From JAKAWQ01 sp035509315 (GTDB lineage Bacteria; Pseudomonadota; Alphaproteobacteria; Acetobacterales; Acetobacteraceae), in assembly GCA_035509315.1 (NCBI GenBank), contig DATJLS010000054.1, positions 186,001-250,000 of the forward strand: a stretch of DNA of 64,000 nt. Reading direction: 5' to 3'. The translations under genes and the position numbers were made by a program. The notes beneath the pieces are model-generated. The model worked only from the letters and a program-made list of their open reading frames with translations. It was not told where the DNA came from and made no database searches. This document shows positions 15,966-24,244 of the stretch, one piece after another. How positions within the stretch are numbered: the first letter of the stretch is position 1; each line of letters starts with the position of its first letter.

Positions 15966-17051
15966 GTGTCCTCTTCCTCGCTCTCGGGCGCCGCGAGTCT
16001 GCTCCGCTGGTACGATCGCCACCGGCGAGATCTCCCCTGGCGTGCGCGGCCCGAAATCCCACCAAACCCCTACCACGTGTGGCTGAGCGAGATCATGCTC
16101 CAGCAGACGACGGCCGCCGCAGTAGTACCTTATTTCGCCCGCTTCATCGACCGCTTCCCGAGCTTTGCCGCGCTCGCCGCCGCGCCGGAAGCAGAGGTGC
16201 TCGTCGCCTGGGCCGGGCTCGGCTATTACGCGCGTGCCCGCAATCTTCACCGCACCGCCCGCATTGTCGCCGCGCAGGGCCTTCCGCGCACGCCAGAAGC
16301 GCTCGCGCGCCTGCCCGGCATCGGCGCGTATACGGCCGCTGCCATCGCCGCGATTGCCTTTGGTGTTCCGGTGGTGCCTGTGGATGGCAATGTCGTTCGC
16401 GTGCTGGCGCGTCGTCACGCCGTCACTGAGACTTTGCCGGGCGCGTTGACGCTCATCCATTCCGCCGCGCAGAAGCTCGCCGCCGATCCGTCCGTTGCCG
16501 CTCGTGCCGGGGATTTCGCGCAGGCGCTCTTCGATCTCGGGGCGACGATCTGTCGGCCGGTTGAACCTCATTGCGTGCTCTGCCCCTGGCGCGAGATCTG
16601 CACCGCGCGCGCCGCCGGCATTGCCCCAAGCCTGCCGCGCAAGGCTCCGAAACCCGTGCGTCCGCATCGCTATGGCGCCCATTTCTGGCTCGTCGATGAA
16701 GCCGGGCAGGTGCTTTTGCGCCGCCGTCCCGCCCCGGGGCTCCTTGGCGGCATGACCGAATTGCCTGGCACCGTCTGGCGCCCCGAGCCCTGGCCAATCG
16801 TGGAGGCACTGAAGTCGGCGCCGATGAGGGCGGCCTGGCACCCGGTCGGCGAAGTTCAGCATGGTTTCACGCACTTCACACTTTCCCTCTTCGTCTTCGC
16901 CGGCCGCGTGCGGCGTATCCACGCGGACGGATTCCTCCGCCCGGTTGCCGCGCTTGCAGACGAAGCCTTGCCCTCGGTCATGCGCAAATGCGTCCATCTT
17001 GCGGAGCGAGCCTCGCCCGGCGGGTCGCGGGCTGGCATGCTCCCGCCATGA
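15966..17051 (+). CDS. mutY: A/G-specific adenine glycosylase
   Basis: This is a DNA repair glycosylase that removes adenine mispaired with 8-oxoguanine. LLRWYDRHRRDLPWR and SEIMLQQTTAAAVVPYF open the catalytic domain. The helix-hairpin-helix is LPGIGAYTAAAIAAIAFG with catalytic Asp in VVPVDGNVVRVL. The 4Fe-4S ligands are C-x6-C-x2-C-x5-C (CRPVEPHCVLCPWREIC). A C-terminal NUDIX-like 8-oxoG recognition domain follows (HFWLVDEAGQVLLRRRP). The start is uncertain: GTG at 15966 avoids overlap with the divergent DUF721 gene, while TTG at 15930 is an in-frame alternative. It overlaps nnr by 4 nt. Confidence 0.93.
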   Translation: MSSSSLSGAASLLRWYDRHRRDLPWRARPEIPPNPYHVWLSEIMLQQTTAAAVVPYFARFIDRFPSFAALAAAPEAEVLVAWAGLGYYARARNLHRTARIVAAQGLPRTPEALARLPGIGAYTAAAIAAIAFGVPVVPVDGNVVRVLARRHAVTETLPGALTLIHSAAQKLAADPSVAARAGDFAQALFDLGATICRPVEPHCVLCPWREICTARAAGIAPSLPRKAPKPVRPHRYGAHFWLVDEAGQVLLRRRPAPGLLGGMTELPGTVWRPEPWPIVEALKSAPMRAAWHPVGEVQHGFTHFTLSLFVFAGRVRRIHADGFLRPVAALADEALPSVMRKCVHLAERASPGGSRAGMLPP

Positions 17052-18472
17052 AGCTCCTCGCACCCGAACTCCTCAGTCCAGCCGAAATGGGCAAGGCCGA
17101 TGAAGCCGCGATCGCCGGCGGCGCACCAGGAATTGCGCTCATGGAGAATGCGGGACGGGCCGTTGCGCGCGCCGTGATGCGCCGCTTCGCGCCCTGCCGC
17201 ACCCTTGTGCTCTGCGGGCCGGGCAACAATGGCGGAGACGGGTATATCACCGCCCGGCGCCTTGCGGAGGCGGGCTGGCCGGTCGCGCTCGCTTCTCTCG
17301 CCGCGCCGCGCCCCGGGACCGACGCCGCCCTGGCTGCCGCGCGCTGGCGCGGCCCATGCGCGGATTTCTCCCCTGCCGCTTCCGTCCGTGCCGAGCTCGT
17401 CATCGATGCCGTGTTCGGTGCCGGACTCGCCCGGCCGGTGGAGGGGTTGGTTGCCGATACCCTGTGTGCCGCCCGGCTGGTTGCCGCGATCGACGTGCCG
17501 AGCGGGCTCGATGGCGCGAACGGCACCGTCCTAGGTTATGCGCCGTCCGCCGCGCTGACCGTCACTTTCTTTCGCCGCAAGCCCGGCCATGTCCTGCTGC
17601 CGGGCCGGCTTCTGTGCGGAGCCCTGATCCTCGCAGAGATTGGCATTCCGCCGTCTGTGCTGGAGACGGTGCATCCACGCACCTTTGCCAATGGTCCTGC
17701 TCTCTGGCGGCTGCCGATGCCCGCCTCGGATTCGCACAAATGGAGTCGCGGCCATGTCACCGTGCTTGGTGGCGCGACGATGACGGGCGCGGCCCGCCTT
17801 GCCGCGGCCGGCGCGCGCCGCATCGGCGCCGGGATGGTGACGATTGCCGCCCCCGCTTCGGCGGCACCGGTCTATCGGGTGGGCGCAGCGGGCGTGATCG
17901 TGAGCGAAGCACCGCTCGCCGAGCTGCTCCAGGATGCGCGGCGGCAAGTCTTCGTCTGCGGGCCGGGGCTCGGGGTGGATGCGGCCCGAATCGCGTTGCC
18001 GGCACTGCTTGCCGCCAAGCGACGCATTGTGGTGGATGCGGATGCGCTCACCGCTTTCGCGGGTTCGATCGCGGGATTGCGGGGTGCCGCCGTGCTGACG
18101 CCACACGAAGGAGAGTTCGCGCGCCTCTTTGGAACGGTCGGACCCAACCGGCTCGAGGCTGCGCGCGAAGCCGCCCGCCGCACCGGCGCCGTGGTGGTGC
18201 TGAAGGGCGCCGACACGGTGATTGCGGCACCCGATGGCTGGGCCGCGGTCAATGACTCCGCGCCGCCCGACCTCGCCACGGCCGGGACCGGCGATGTCCT
18301 GGCGGGAATGATCGCGGGTCTCCTCGCGCAAGGGCTTGCGCCTCGGGAGGCTGCTTCCGCCGGTGTCTTCCTGCACGGCGCAGCCGCGGAGGCGGTCGGG
18401 CCCGGGCTGATTGCGGAGGATTTGCCCCAGGCGCTGCCGCGGGTGATCGCTTCCATGCGTGCACAGTCATGA
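17048..18472 (+). CDS. nnr: Bifunctional NAD(P)HX epimerase / ADP-dependent dehydratase
   Basis: This 474-residue two-domain enzyme repairs hydrated NAD(P)H. The N-terminal epimerase (YjeF_N) carries LMENAGRAVARAV and CGPGNNGGDGYITARRL, with VIDAVFGAGLARPV and AIDVPSGLDGANG. The C-terminal ribokinase-like dehydratase carries KWSRGHVTVLGG, VVDADALTAF, LTPHEGEFARLFG and the catalytic ATAGTGDVLAGMIAGLLAQG. The ATG at 17048 overlaps the mutY stop (ATGA), implying coupling. The length matches the usual 480-500 residues. Confidence 0.94.
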   Translation: MKLLAPELLSPAEMGKADEAAIAGGAPGIALMENAGRAVARAVMRRFAPCRTLVLCGPGNNGGDGYITARRLAEAGWPVALASLAAPRPGTDAALAAARWRGPCADFSPAASVRAELVIDAVFGAGLARPVEGLVADTLCAARLVAAIDVPSGLDGANGTVLGYAPSAALTVTFFRRKPGHVLLPGRLLCGALILAEIGIPPSVLETVHPRTFANGPALWRLPMPASDSHKWSRGHVTVLGGATMTGAARLAAAGARRIGAGMVTIAAPASAAPVYRVGAAGVIVSEAPLAELLQDARRQVFVCGPGLGVDAARIALPALLAAKRRIVVDADALTAFAGSIAGLRGAAVLTPHEGEFARLFGTVGPNRLEAAREAARRTGAVVVLKGADTVIAAPDGWAAVNDSAPPDLATAGTGDVLAGMIAGLLAQGLAPREAASAGVFLHGAAAEAVGPGLIAEDLPQALPRVIASMRAQS

Positions 18473-18556
18473 GGGTACGCGGAAATATCTTGCAATGACC
18501 CGTGAGCAGGCAGCGCCAATGCGCTAGACTGCACCGGGCATTGGGGCGGGGATCCG

Positions 18557-19978
18557 ATGGCGAAGCAAAGCCTGATGAACGAGCCGGCGGCACCGGCCGG
18601 CCTGTTCGACTGGGCGCGGCGGCGGCTGGTGAGTGTGTGGCGGGACTTTGCCGCAAGCCCGACCGGCGAGGGCGAGGAATCGATCGAGGCGCAGATCCGT
18701 GCCTGCCTCGACGGACGCGGCGGCGAGATCAGCGCGCGTAATCGCGCCGCGCGTCTTGCCCGGACCTATCTCGGGCTTGATGCCGCCGGACAGAAATCCT
18801 TCCTCGAAACGCTGGCCAGCTTCGATTCCGATCCTGAAGCGGTGGCGAGCGCCTATCAGGCATTTCAGGAGGCCGGAGATCCTGCCTCCCGCGCGGGCGC
18901 CACGGCGGCGCTGCGCCGCGTCCTCGAGCCGCCGCGCCAGAAGCTGCTCCGCCAATTCACCTCCATTCCCAACGGGGTGAAGTTCCTGGTCGATCTTCGT
19001 GCGAAGCTTCGGGAAACGAACGGCGGCTCGACCTTGCTTGCCGCGCTCGAATCCGATCTCCACGGCCTGCTCGCGAGCTGGTTCGATATCGGCTTTCTCG
19101 AACTCCGGCGCATCGACTGGTCAAGCCCGGCTTCGCTGCTCGAGCGATTGGTCGGCTATGAAGCGGTGCATTCCATCCGCTCCTGGCGGGATCTCAAGAA
19201 CCGGCTCGATTCCGATCGCCGCTGCTATGCCTTCTTCCACCCGCGCATGCCCGACGAACCGCTGATCTTCGTCGAGGTCGCGTTGGTGCAAGGGTTCGCG
19301 GACTCGGTCCAGAAGCTGCTCGACGAGAAGGCGCCGCTCCTTGATCCGCACACCGCCGATACCGCGATCTTCTACTCCATCAGCAATTGCCAGCGCGGAC
19401 TCTCGGGGATCAGCTTCGGCAACTTCCTCATCAAGCGCGTCGTCGAGGAACTGACGCACGAGTTCCGCAATCTTCACACCTTCGCCACGCTCTCGCCGGT
19501 GCCGGGCTTCCGGCGCTGGCTTGCCGAGCTTCTCGCGGATGAGAAGGAGGGGCTCTTCTCCGTCGAGGAGGCGGCAAGCCTGCGCACCGCCGCGCCCGCA
19601 GACCGGCCCGCGGCGGAAACCGGCGCCGCGGCGCTGCTCGCCATCCTCTCCCGCCGGGGCTGGTGGCGAGACCCTTCCATACTGCCGGCGGCGGAGCCTG
19701 TGCTGCGCCGGCTTTGCGCGCGCTATCTTCTGGCCGAATCGAACGGCCCGCGCGCGCTCGATCCCGTGGCACACTTCCATCTGGCGAACGGTGCGAGGCT
19801 GGAACGGATCAACATGCTGGCGGATGTGTCCGAGCGCGGGGTCAAGGAAGGCGGGACGCTGATGGTGAATTATCTTTACGACCCCGACCGCATCGAGGAA
19901 TGGCACGAGGATTATGTCGGCGGCAGCAAGCGCAATGCCTCGACCGGGGTACGCAAGCTGCTGCGTGGCTGGAGCTGA
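18557..19978 (+). CDS. Malonyl-CoA decarboxylase
   Basis: This 473-residue enzyme converts malonyl-CoA to acetyl-CoA and CO2. Family-typical blocks include an N-terminal helical part, LESDLHGLLASWFDIGFLEL, then AVHSIRSWRDLKNRLDSDRRCYAFFHP, EPLIFVEVALVQG, and FYSISNCQRGLSGISFGNFL. HEFRNLHTFATLSPVPGF carries the catalytic Ser/His region, and VAHFHLANGARLERIN comes near the end. An in-frame ATG at 18557 follows GGGCGGGG. No other malonate gene (for example matB) is nearby; instead an AceE-like enzyme follows 17 nt later, so the two may share a pathway that supplies or drains acetyl-CoA. Confidence 0.93.
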   Translation: MAKQSLMNEPAAPAGLFDWARRRLVSVWRDFAASPTGEGEESIEAQIRACLDGRGGEISARNRAARLARTYLGLDAAGQKSFLETLASFDSDPEAVASAYQAFQEAGDPASRAGATAALRRVLEPPRQKLLRQFTSIPNGVKFLVDLRAKLRETNGGSTLLAALESDLHGLLASWFDIGFLELRRIDWSSPASLLERLVGYEAVHSIRSWRDLKNRLDSDRRCYAFFHPRMPDEPLIFVEVALVQGFADSVQKLLDEKAPLLDPHTADTAIFYSISNCQRGLSGISFGNFLIKRVVEELTHEFRNLHTFATLSPVPGFRRWLAELLADEKEGLFSVEEAASLRTAAPADRPAAETGAAALLAILSRRGWWRDPSILPAAEPVLRRLCARYLLAESNGPRALDPVAHFHLANGARLERINMLADVSERGVKEGGTLMVNYLYDPDRIEEWHEDYVGGSKRNASTGVRKLLRGWS

Positions 19979-19995
19979 GCGATGAACGTTGCGCC

Positions 19996-22377
19996 ATGAA
20001 CGTACCGGGCATCGCGATCGCCGAGGACCCGACGGGCGCGCGGCGGCTCGCCTATCTCAAGGAGATCGAGCGGAAGCTTCTCTGGCTTTCCACCTGGGCG
20101 ATCCACAACGCCAACCATGTCCGGCCCAATCGCGACGGGCTCAAGGTCGGCGGGCATCAGGCTTCCTCCGCCTCGGTCATCTCGATCATGACCGCGCTCT
20201 ATTTCGCCGCGCTCGAGCCGCAGGACCGGGTGGCGGTGAAGCCGCATGCCGGCCCGGTGTTCCATGCCGTCAATTGTCTCTTCGGCCGCGAGAGCCGCGC
20301 GCCACTCGAACGGCTGCGGGCGTTCGGCGGCGCGCAATCCTATCCGAGCCGGACGCGCGACGGCTCGGAAGTGGATTTCTCGACCGGCTCGGTCGGTCTC
20401 GGTGTGGCGATGACGAGCTTCGCCGCGCTGATGCAGGATTACGTCCATCGTCATGGGTTTGCGCGGGCCGATATCCCGCCCGGCCGCGCGATCGCGCTTG
20501 CGGGCGATGCCGAGCTTGATGAAGGCAATATCTACGAGGCGCTGCTCGAAGGCTGGAAGCACGATGTCCGCAATGTCTGGTGGATCATCGATTACAACCG
20601 CCAGAGCCTCGATTCCGTGGTGCCGGACCGGCTCTTCAGCCGTATCGAGGGGCTGTTCCGCGACATGGGGTGGAATGTCGTCACCCTGAAATACGGCCAT
20701 CTTCTCATCGCCGCTTTCGCCCGCGCCGGCGGCGACGCCTTGCGTCGCTGGATCGATGATTGCCCGAACAGCCTTTATTCTGCGCTCACCTTCCAGGGCG
20801 GGGCGGCCTGGCGTTCCGCGCTGCTCGCCGATCTCGGGCGGGACCGCGATCTCCGGGCGATCATCGATCCGCTCGCCGATTCCGAGCTTGCCGAGCTGAT
20901 GACCAATCTCGGCGGCCATGATCTCGGCTTCATCATCGATACACTCGAAGCGGCCGCCGCCGAAGGCGATCAGCCCACCTGCTTCATCGCCTATACGATC
21001 AAGGGCATGGGCCTGCCTTTCGCCGGCCACAAGGACAACCATGCCGGGCTGATGACGCCGGAGCAGATGGAGAGCTTTCGCGCCAGCATGCAAATCCGTC
21101 CCGGCCATGAATGGGACCTTGCCGAAGGACTCTCCGTTTCCGAGGCTGAGCTGCGCCGCTTCATCGCCACCGTGCCCTTCGCCCGTCCGCTTGCGCCCGA
21201 GGGACGCGCGCTTTCGGCCCCGGTGATTGCGATTCCGGCCGCGCTGCCCGCGCCGCGCAGCGCGGGGAAGAAAACCTCGACCCAGGCGGGCTTTGGGGAG
21301 ATCCTGGCCGAGATCGGGCGCGGCGAGGGCGCGCTCGGGCCGCTCGCCGAGCGCATCCTGACGACGAGCCCCGATGTCACTGTCTCGACCAATCTCGGGC
21401 CCTGGGTCAATCGCCGCGGCGTCTTCGACCGCCATACGCGCAACGATGTGTTTCGCGACGCCAAGCTCGCCTCGGCGCAGCGCTGGGGCATGAGCCCGCG
21501 CGGCCAGCATTTCGAGCTCGGCATCGCCGAGCAGAATTTCTTTCTCCTCCTTGCCGCCGCGGGCCTTTCGCAGACTCTCTACGGCGCTCGCCTGCTGCCG
21601 GTGGGCACTGTCTATGATCCCTTCGTCAATCGCGGGCTCGATGCGCTGATTTATGCCTGCTACCAGGATGCGCGCTTCCTTCTTGTCTCCACCCCTTCGG
21701 GCATCTCGCTCGCGCCTGAGGGTGGGCAGCACCAATCGATCAATACGCCGCTGATCGGCATGGCGGCCGACAGGCTCGCCGCGTACGAGCCCGCGCATGT
21801 CGATGAGCTTGCGATCCTCTTCCGCCATGCGCTCGAGCATATGCAGCGCCCGGATGGCTCGGCGGTGTGGCTTCGGCTTTCGACCCGCCAGATTCCCCAG
21901 CCGGCACGCGCGCTCGACGCCGGCGCGGTGATCGCCGGCGCGCACTGGGCCGTTCCGCCCGCGCCGGGCGCGCGCATCGCCATCGCCTATCAGGGACCGC
22001 TCGCGCCCGAGGCCGTTTCCGCCTTCGCGCTTCTGCGCGAGGACGAGCCGGAGGCGGGACTGCTTGCTTTGACCAGTCCGGACCGGCTGCATGCGGGCTG
22101 GCGCGCCGCGCAGCGCGCGCGGCGCGCCGGCATGCGCGATGCGCTTTCGCATATCGAGCGCGTGCTTGCGCCGCTTGCGCCGGGGGCGGCCCTCGTCTCC
22201 GTGCTCGACGGCCATCCCGCCGCCCATTCCTGGCTCGGCGCCGTGCGGGGGCAACTGATCGTTCCGCTCGGCGTCGATCATTTCGGCCAGAGCGGCGATA
22301 TCCCCGATCTCTATCGCGAATACGGCATCGATGCGGATGCGATCCTCGATGCTTGCGCCCAGGCGCTGCTGGAGTAG
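19996..22377 (+). CDS. AceE-like thiamin-diphosphate enzyme (pyruvate dehydrogenase E1/transketolase family)
   Basis: This is a 793-residue protein of the homodimeric E1/transketolase superfamily. The thiamin diphosphate motif starts GDAELDEGN and closes with DYNRQSLD. Other E1-like parts are GLKVGGHQASSASV, PHAGPVFHAVNCLFG, FSTGSVGLGVAM and AYTIKGMGLPFAGHKDNHAG; the pyrimidine domain has HFELGIAEQNFFLLLAAAGLS. It is shorter than typical AceE (about 890), mostly at the N-terminus, and no E2 or E3 gene is adjacent. The substrate may therefore be another 2-oxo acid or a ketose. The ATG at 19996 is preceded by a tiny ORF (19982-19999, MNVAP) whose stop overlaps it. It is paired with malonyl-CoA decarboxylase. 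Confidence 0.83.
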   Translation: MNVPGIAIAEDPTGARRLAYLKEIERKLLWLSTWAIHNANHVRPNRDGLKVGGHQASSASVISIMTALYFAALEPQDRVAVKPHAGPVFHAVNCLFGRESRAPLERLRAFGGAQSYPSRTRDGSEVDFSTGSVGLGVAMTSFAALMQDYVHRHGFARADIPPGRAIALAGDAELDEGNIYEALLEGWKHDVRNVWWIIDYNRQSLDSVVPDRLFSRIEGLFRDMGWNVVTLKYGHLLIAAFARAGGDALRRWIDDCPNSLYSALTFQGGAAWRSALLADLGRDRDLRAIIDPLADSELAELMTNLGGHDLGFIIDTLEAAAAEGDQPTCFIAYTIKGMGLPFAGHKDNHAGLMTPEQMESFRASMQIRPGHEWDLAEGLSVSEAELRRFIATVPFARPLAPEGRALSAPVIAIPAALPAPRSAGKKTSTQAGFGEILAEIGRGEGALGPLAERILTTSPDVTVSTNLGPWVNRRGVFDRHTRNDVFRDAKLASAQRWGMSPRGQHFELGIAEQNFFLLLAAAGLSQTLYGARLLPVGTVYDPFVNRGLDALIYACYQDARFLLVSTPSGISLAPEGGQHQSINTPLIGMAADRLAAYEPAHVDELAILFRHALEHMQRPDGSAVWLRLSTRQIPQPARALDAGAVIAGAHWAVPPAPGARIAIAYQGPLAPEAVSAFALLREDEPEAGLLALTSPDRLHAGWRAAQRARRAGMRDALSHIERVLAPLAPGAALVSVLDGHPAAHSWLGAVRGQLIVPLGVDHFGQSGDIPDLYREYGIDADAILDACAQALLE

Positions 22378-22417
22378 GGGCGCTTCTGGAGTAGGGCGCT
22401 GGCGGAGTAGGGCGGAG
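22368..22417 (+). repeat. Three tandem GGAGTAGGGCG units at a gene end
   Basis: The phrase GGAGTAGGG occurs at the stop of the E1-like gene and twice more in imperfect 16-18 nt units. Each unit contains the TAG stop, so the gene end has been copied in tandem. Slippage duplication is the simplest explanation. Confidence 0.6.
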
Positions 22418-22420
22418 CGC

Positions 22421-22520
22421 GAGAGCGTGATGAGCGGAGGTGAGATCACCGCAGGCCTGAATCACGCGGAAAAGAAACGACGAGCGCGGGATGGTTGAGC
22501 ACGAGTGAGCGCATCCCGCT
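22421..22520 (+). repeat. Dispersed palindromic repeat, copy A
   Basis: This copy has the family order GAGCGTGAT, then GGAGGTGAGATCACCG, then TGAATCACGCGGAAAA, then GCGGGATGG, ending GAGCGCATCCCGCT. Other copies are at 34608, 37027, 37256, 38990 and 56012. It sits between the convergent E1-like gene and the ClpP-like gene. Confidence 0.7.
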
Positions 22521-22535
22521 CTTACTGTTTCGGCT

Positions 22536-23483
22536 CTACTGGGTATTGACGATATTGTATTCGATGAGTTCGGCCTCGGTCAGGTCGCGCGGCGCGTCGT
22601 TCGGAATATTGGCAAAAGCCGTGAGGAAGTGGAGCGAGAGTTCCATCCGCACCAGGAACTCGGCAATCTCGGCAGCTTGCTGAGCGGAACTTTGTTCGAT
22701 TTGCTTTATATCTTCCTGGACCGCAAAGGCGCGCAGCACATCGCTCGTGATGAGAGCCTTCGCGATATCCGTCTTCAGGAAGGCGTTGATCGACAGCTTG
22801 TCCTGGGGATGATCCTGGCTGTATTGCTTGAAGTCGGCCTGGATTTCCGTGTTGTGGTCCTTTGCGAAATCGATCGAAAATTCGGAATAGTCGTTCTGCA
22901 AGCTCTCGAAATCGGGATCATTCTCGAGCCCAACCATGCCATCGGGATGCGAAAGAGCATAGTCACCGATCGTCCAATCCTCTGTCGTGGCATCCTTGCG
23001 CAGCGCTTCCGCCACTTGCTTTCCAGCGGCAAACATATGCACCATGAAATGGGCGCCGGGATCGATCGTTCTTATGATGCCGCCCATGAAGACGAAATTG
23101 CAGGCGCTGATGCAAAAATATCCGGAAGGCACCCTGGTCGCGAGCTTGCGGTCGCGGATGACGTAGCCCATATCGATGCCGTCTTCGAGCGATCCGCCGG
23201 GTGAGCAGAGGATGACCTCCTCAATCGGCCCCGCGGCCTTGAGTGCCGTGAGGAAACGTTGCGTATCCCCATCATCGATCCCGCCCCAGGCGAAGAAGGC
23301 TTTCCCGTGGGACACATTGACGAGCGAGAATTGCATCTGATCGGGGCTATTGTCGCCCGCGCAATCATCCACATTTCGCGGGGGAGCAACGAAGATGCCG
23401 CTCGGCTGATCGGCCGCCCGGACAGGCGAAGCGCCCGCGAGCAGGCACCCGAAGAGGAGGAGCGGTGCGAAAAGCGCCCTCAT
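22536..23483 (-). CDS. Exported ClpP-like serine hydrolase (COG3904 type)
   Basis: This is a 315-residue periplasmic protein. Signal peptide MRALFAPLLLFGCLLAGASPVRA is followed by a ClpP/crotonase-like core: GIDDGDTQRFLTAL, EEVILCSPGGSLEDGIDMGYVIR, then CISACNFVFMGG with the probable nucleophile Ser, and GAHFMVHMF with the probable catalytic His. A long helical C-terminus follows. Such exported ClpP-like proteins are widespread in alphaproteobacteria but have no firm function. It overlaps the upstream lipoprotein gene by 4 nt, so both are translated together. The start is set at the leader Met (23483). Confidence 0.78.
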   Translation of the reverse strand: MRALFAPLLLFGCLLAGASPVRAADQPSGIFVAPPRNVDDCAGDNSPDQMQFSLVNVSHGKAFFAWGGIDDGDTQRFLTALKAAGPIEEVILCSPGGSLEDGIDMGYVIRDRKLATRVPSGYFCISACNFVFMGGIIRTIDPGAHFMVHMFAAGKQVAEALRKDATTEDWTIGDYALSHPDGMVGLENDPDFESLQNDYSEFSIDFAKDHNTEIQADFKQYSQDHPQDKLSINAFLKTDIAKALITSDVLRAFAVQEDIKQIEQSSAQQAAEIAEFLVRMELSLHFLTAFANIPNDAPRDLTEAELIEYNIVNTQ

Positions 23484-23986
23484 GCCTGGACCCAGCTTCC
23501 ACTCGGAGACTGGCAGTAGCGTTCGTTCTGCTGGACCTCGTTGCCCTGAATATAGGCGATCTGGTGGACGAGCTTGCATTGGCCGCCATTGTTCTGCGGC
23601 TGCACGGCAATGACCTGCGAGGAGCCAGACGCTCCGCTATGGTCCGATTGCCAAGTGGCCGGCGGCGGTGGGGCGGCAGACACGGTGCTCGGGGTGCTGA
23701 CCGGCTCTTCGAGGGCGCGCTGAGTGGCGGTTGCCGCCATCTCGCGGTCACGCTCGTCGAGCTGACGGCCGATCGCGCTGCCCACGAAATAGCCGGCGAC
23801 GCTGCCGGCCGCGGCGCCGATCAGGGCGCCCGTGGTGTTGCCGCCGATCGCTTCACCGAGACCGGCGCCGAGCGCACCGCCGCCAACGGCGCCGAACAGG
23901 CCGCCCGTCTCCTCATTGTTCTCGCAGGCAGAGAGCAGCGGCATGATCGCGAGCGCAATGATAATAACTTGTTTTGGAAACGTCAT
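23480..23986 (-). CDS. Glycine-zipper lipoprotein
   Basis: This 168-residue protein has a lipoprotein signal (MTFPKQVIIIALAIMPLLSAC, lipobox LSAC). It is followed by a glycine-zipper 2TM region (GLFGAVGGGALGAGLGEAIGG and GALIGAAAGSVAGYFVGSAIG). A C-terminal small domain has two cysteines (GGQCKLVHQI, ERYCQSPSGSW), as in 17-kDa-antigen/SlyB-like envelope proteins. It probably inserts in or lines the outer membrane. It is co-transcribed with the ClpP-like protein, which could process or guard envelope components. Confidence 0.82.
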   Translation of the reverse strand: MTFPKQVIIIALAIMPLLSACENNEETGGLFGAVGGGALGAGLGEAIGGNTTGALIGAAAGSVAGYFVGSAIGRQLDERDREMAATATQRALEEPVSTPSTVSAAPPPPATWQSDHSGASGSSQVIAVQPQNNGGQCKLVHQIAYIQGNEVQQNERYCQSPSGSWVQA

Positions 23987-24244
23987 CGCTGAGCCCCCAG
24001 ACAAACCTTGAGACAAACTCCCACCCACTCGACGGAACATGTCCCTCGGAGCTCTGCCGAACACCGCGTGCAAACCCGCGTGCCCGGGCTCGCACCAAGG
24101 CGCGCGCCGGCTTGGCGGTGGGCCCGTTCTTCCGCTCTGGCGGGGCCCTTCTGCCCGCTTGTCCGGCTCACGTAATATTTCTGGCGCCGGAACATAGGCT
24201 TCGGCAACTCACGAAACGGTGTGAGAGGGGCCGCGCGCGCCGCG

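Noticed and set aside
19982..19999. Five-codon ORF MNVAP just before the E1-like start as a possible leader peptide
   Set aside because: Too short to judge and no attenuator-like structure follows; likely chance, though the TGA overlaps the ATG.
19912..22449. 845-residue minus-strand ORF
   Set aside because: It is antisense to the AceE-like gene, which has full thiamin-diphosphate motifs; the composition is Arg/Asp/Glu-rich as expected for shadows.
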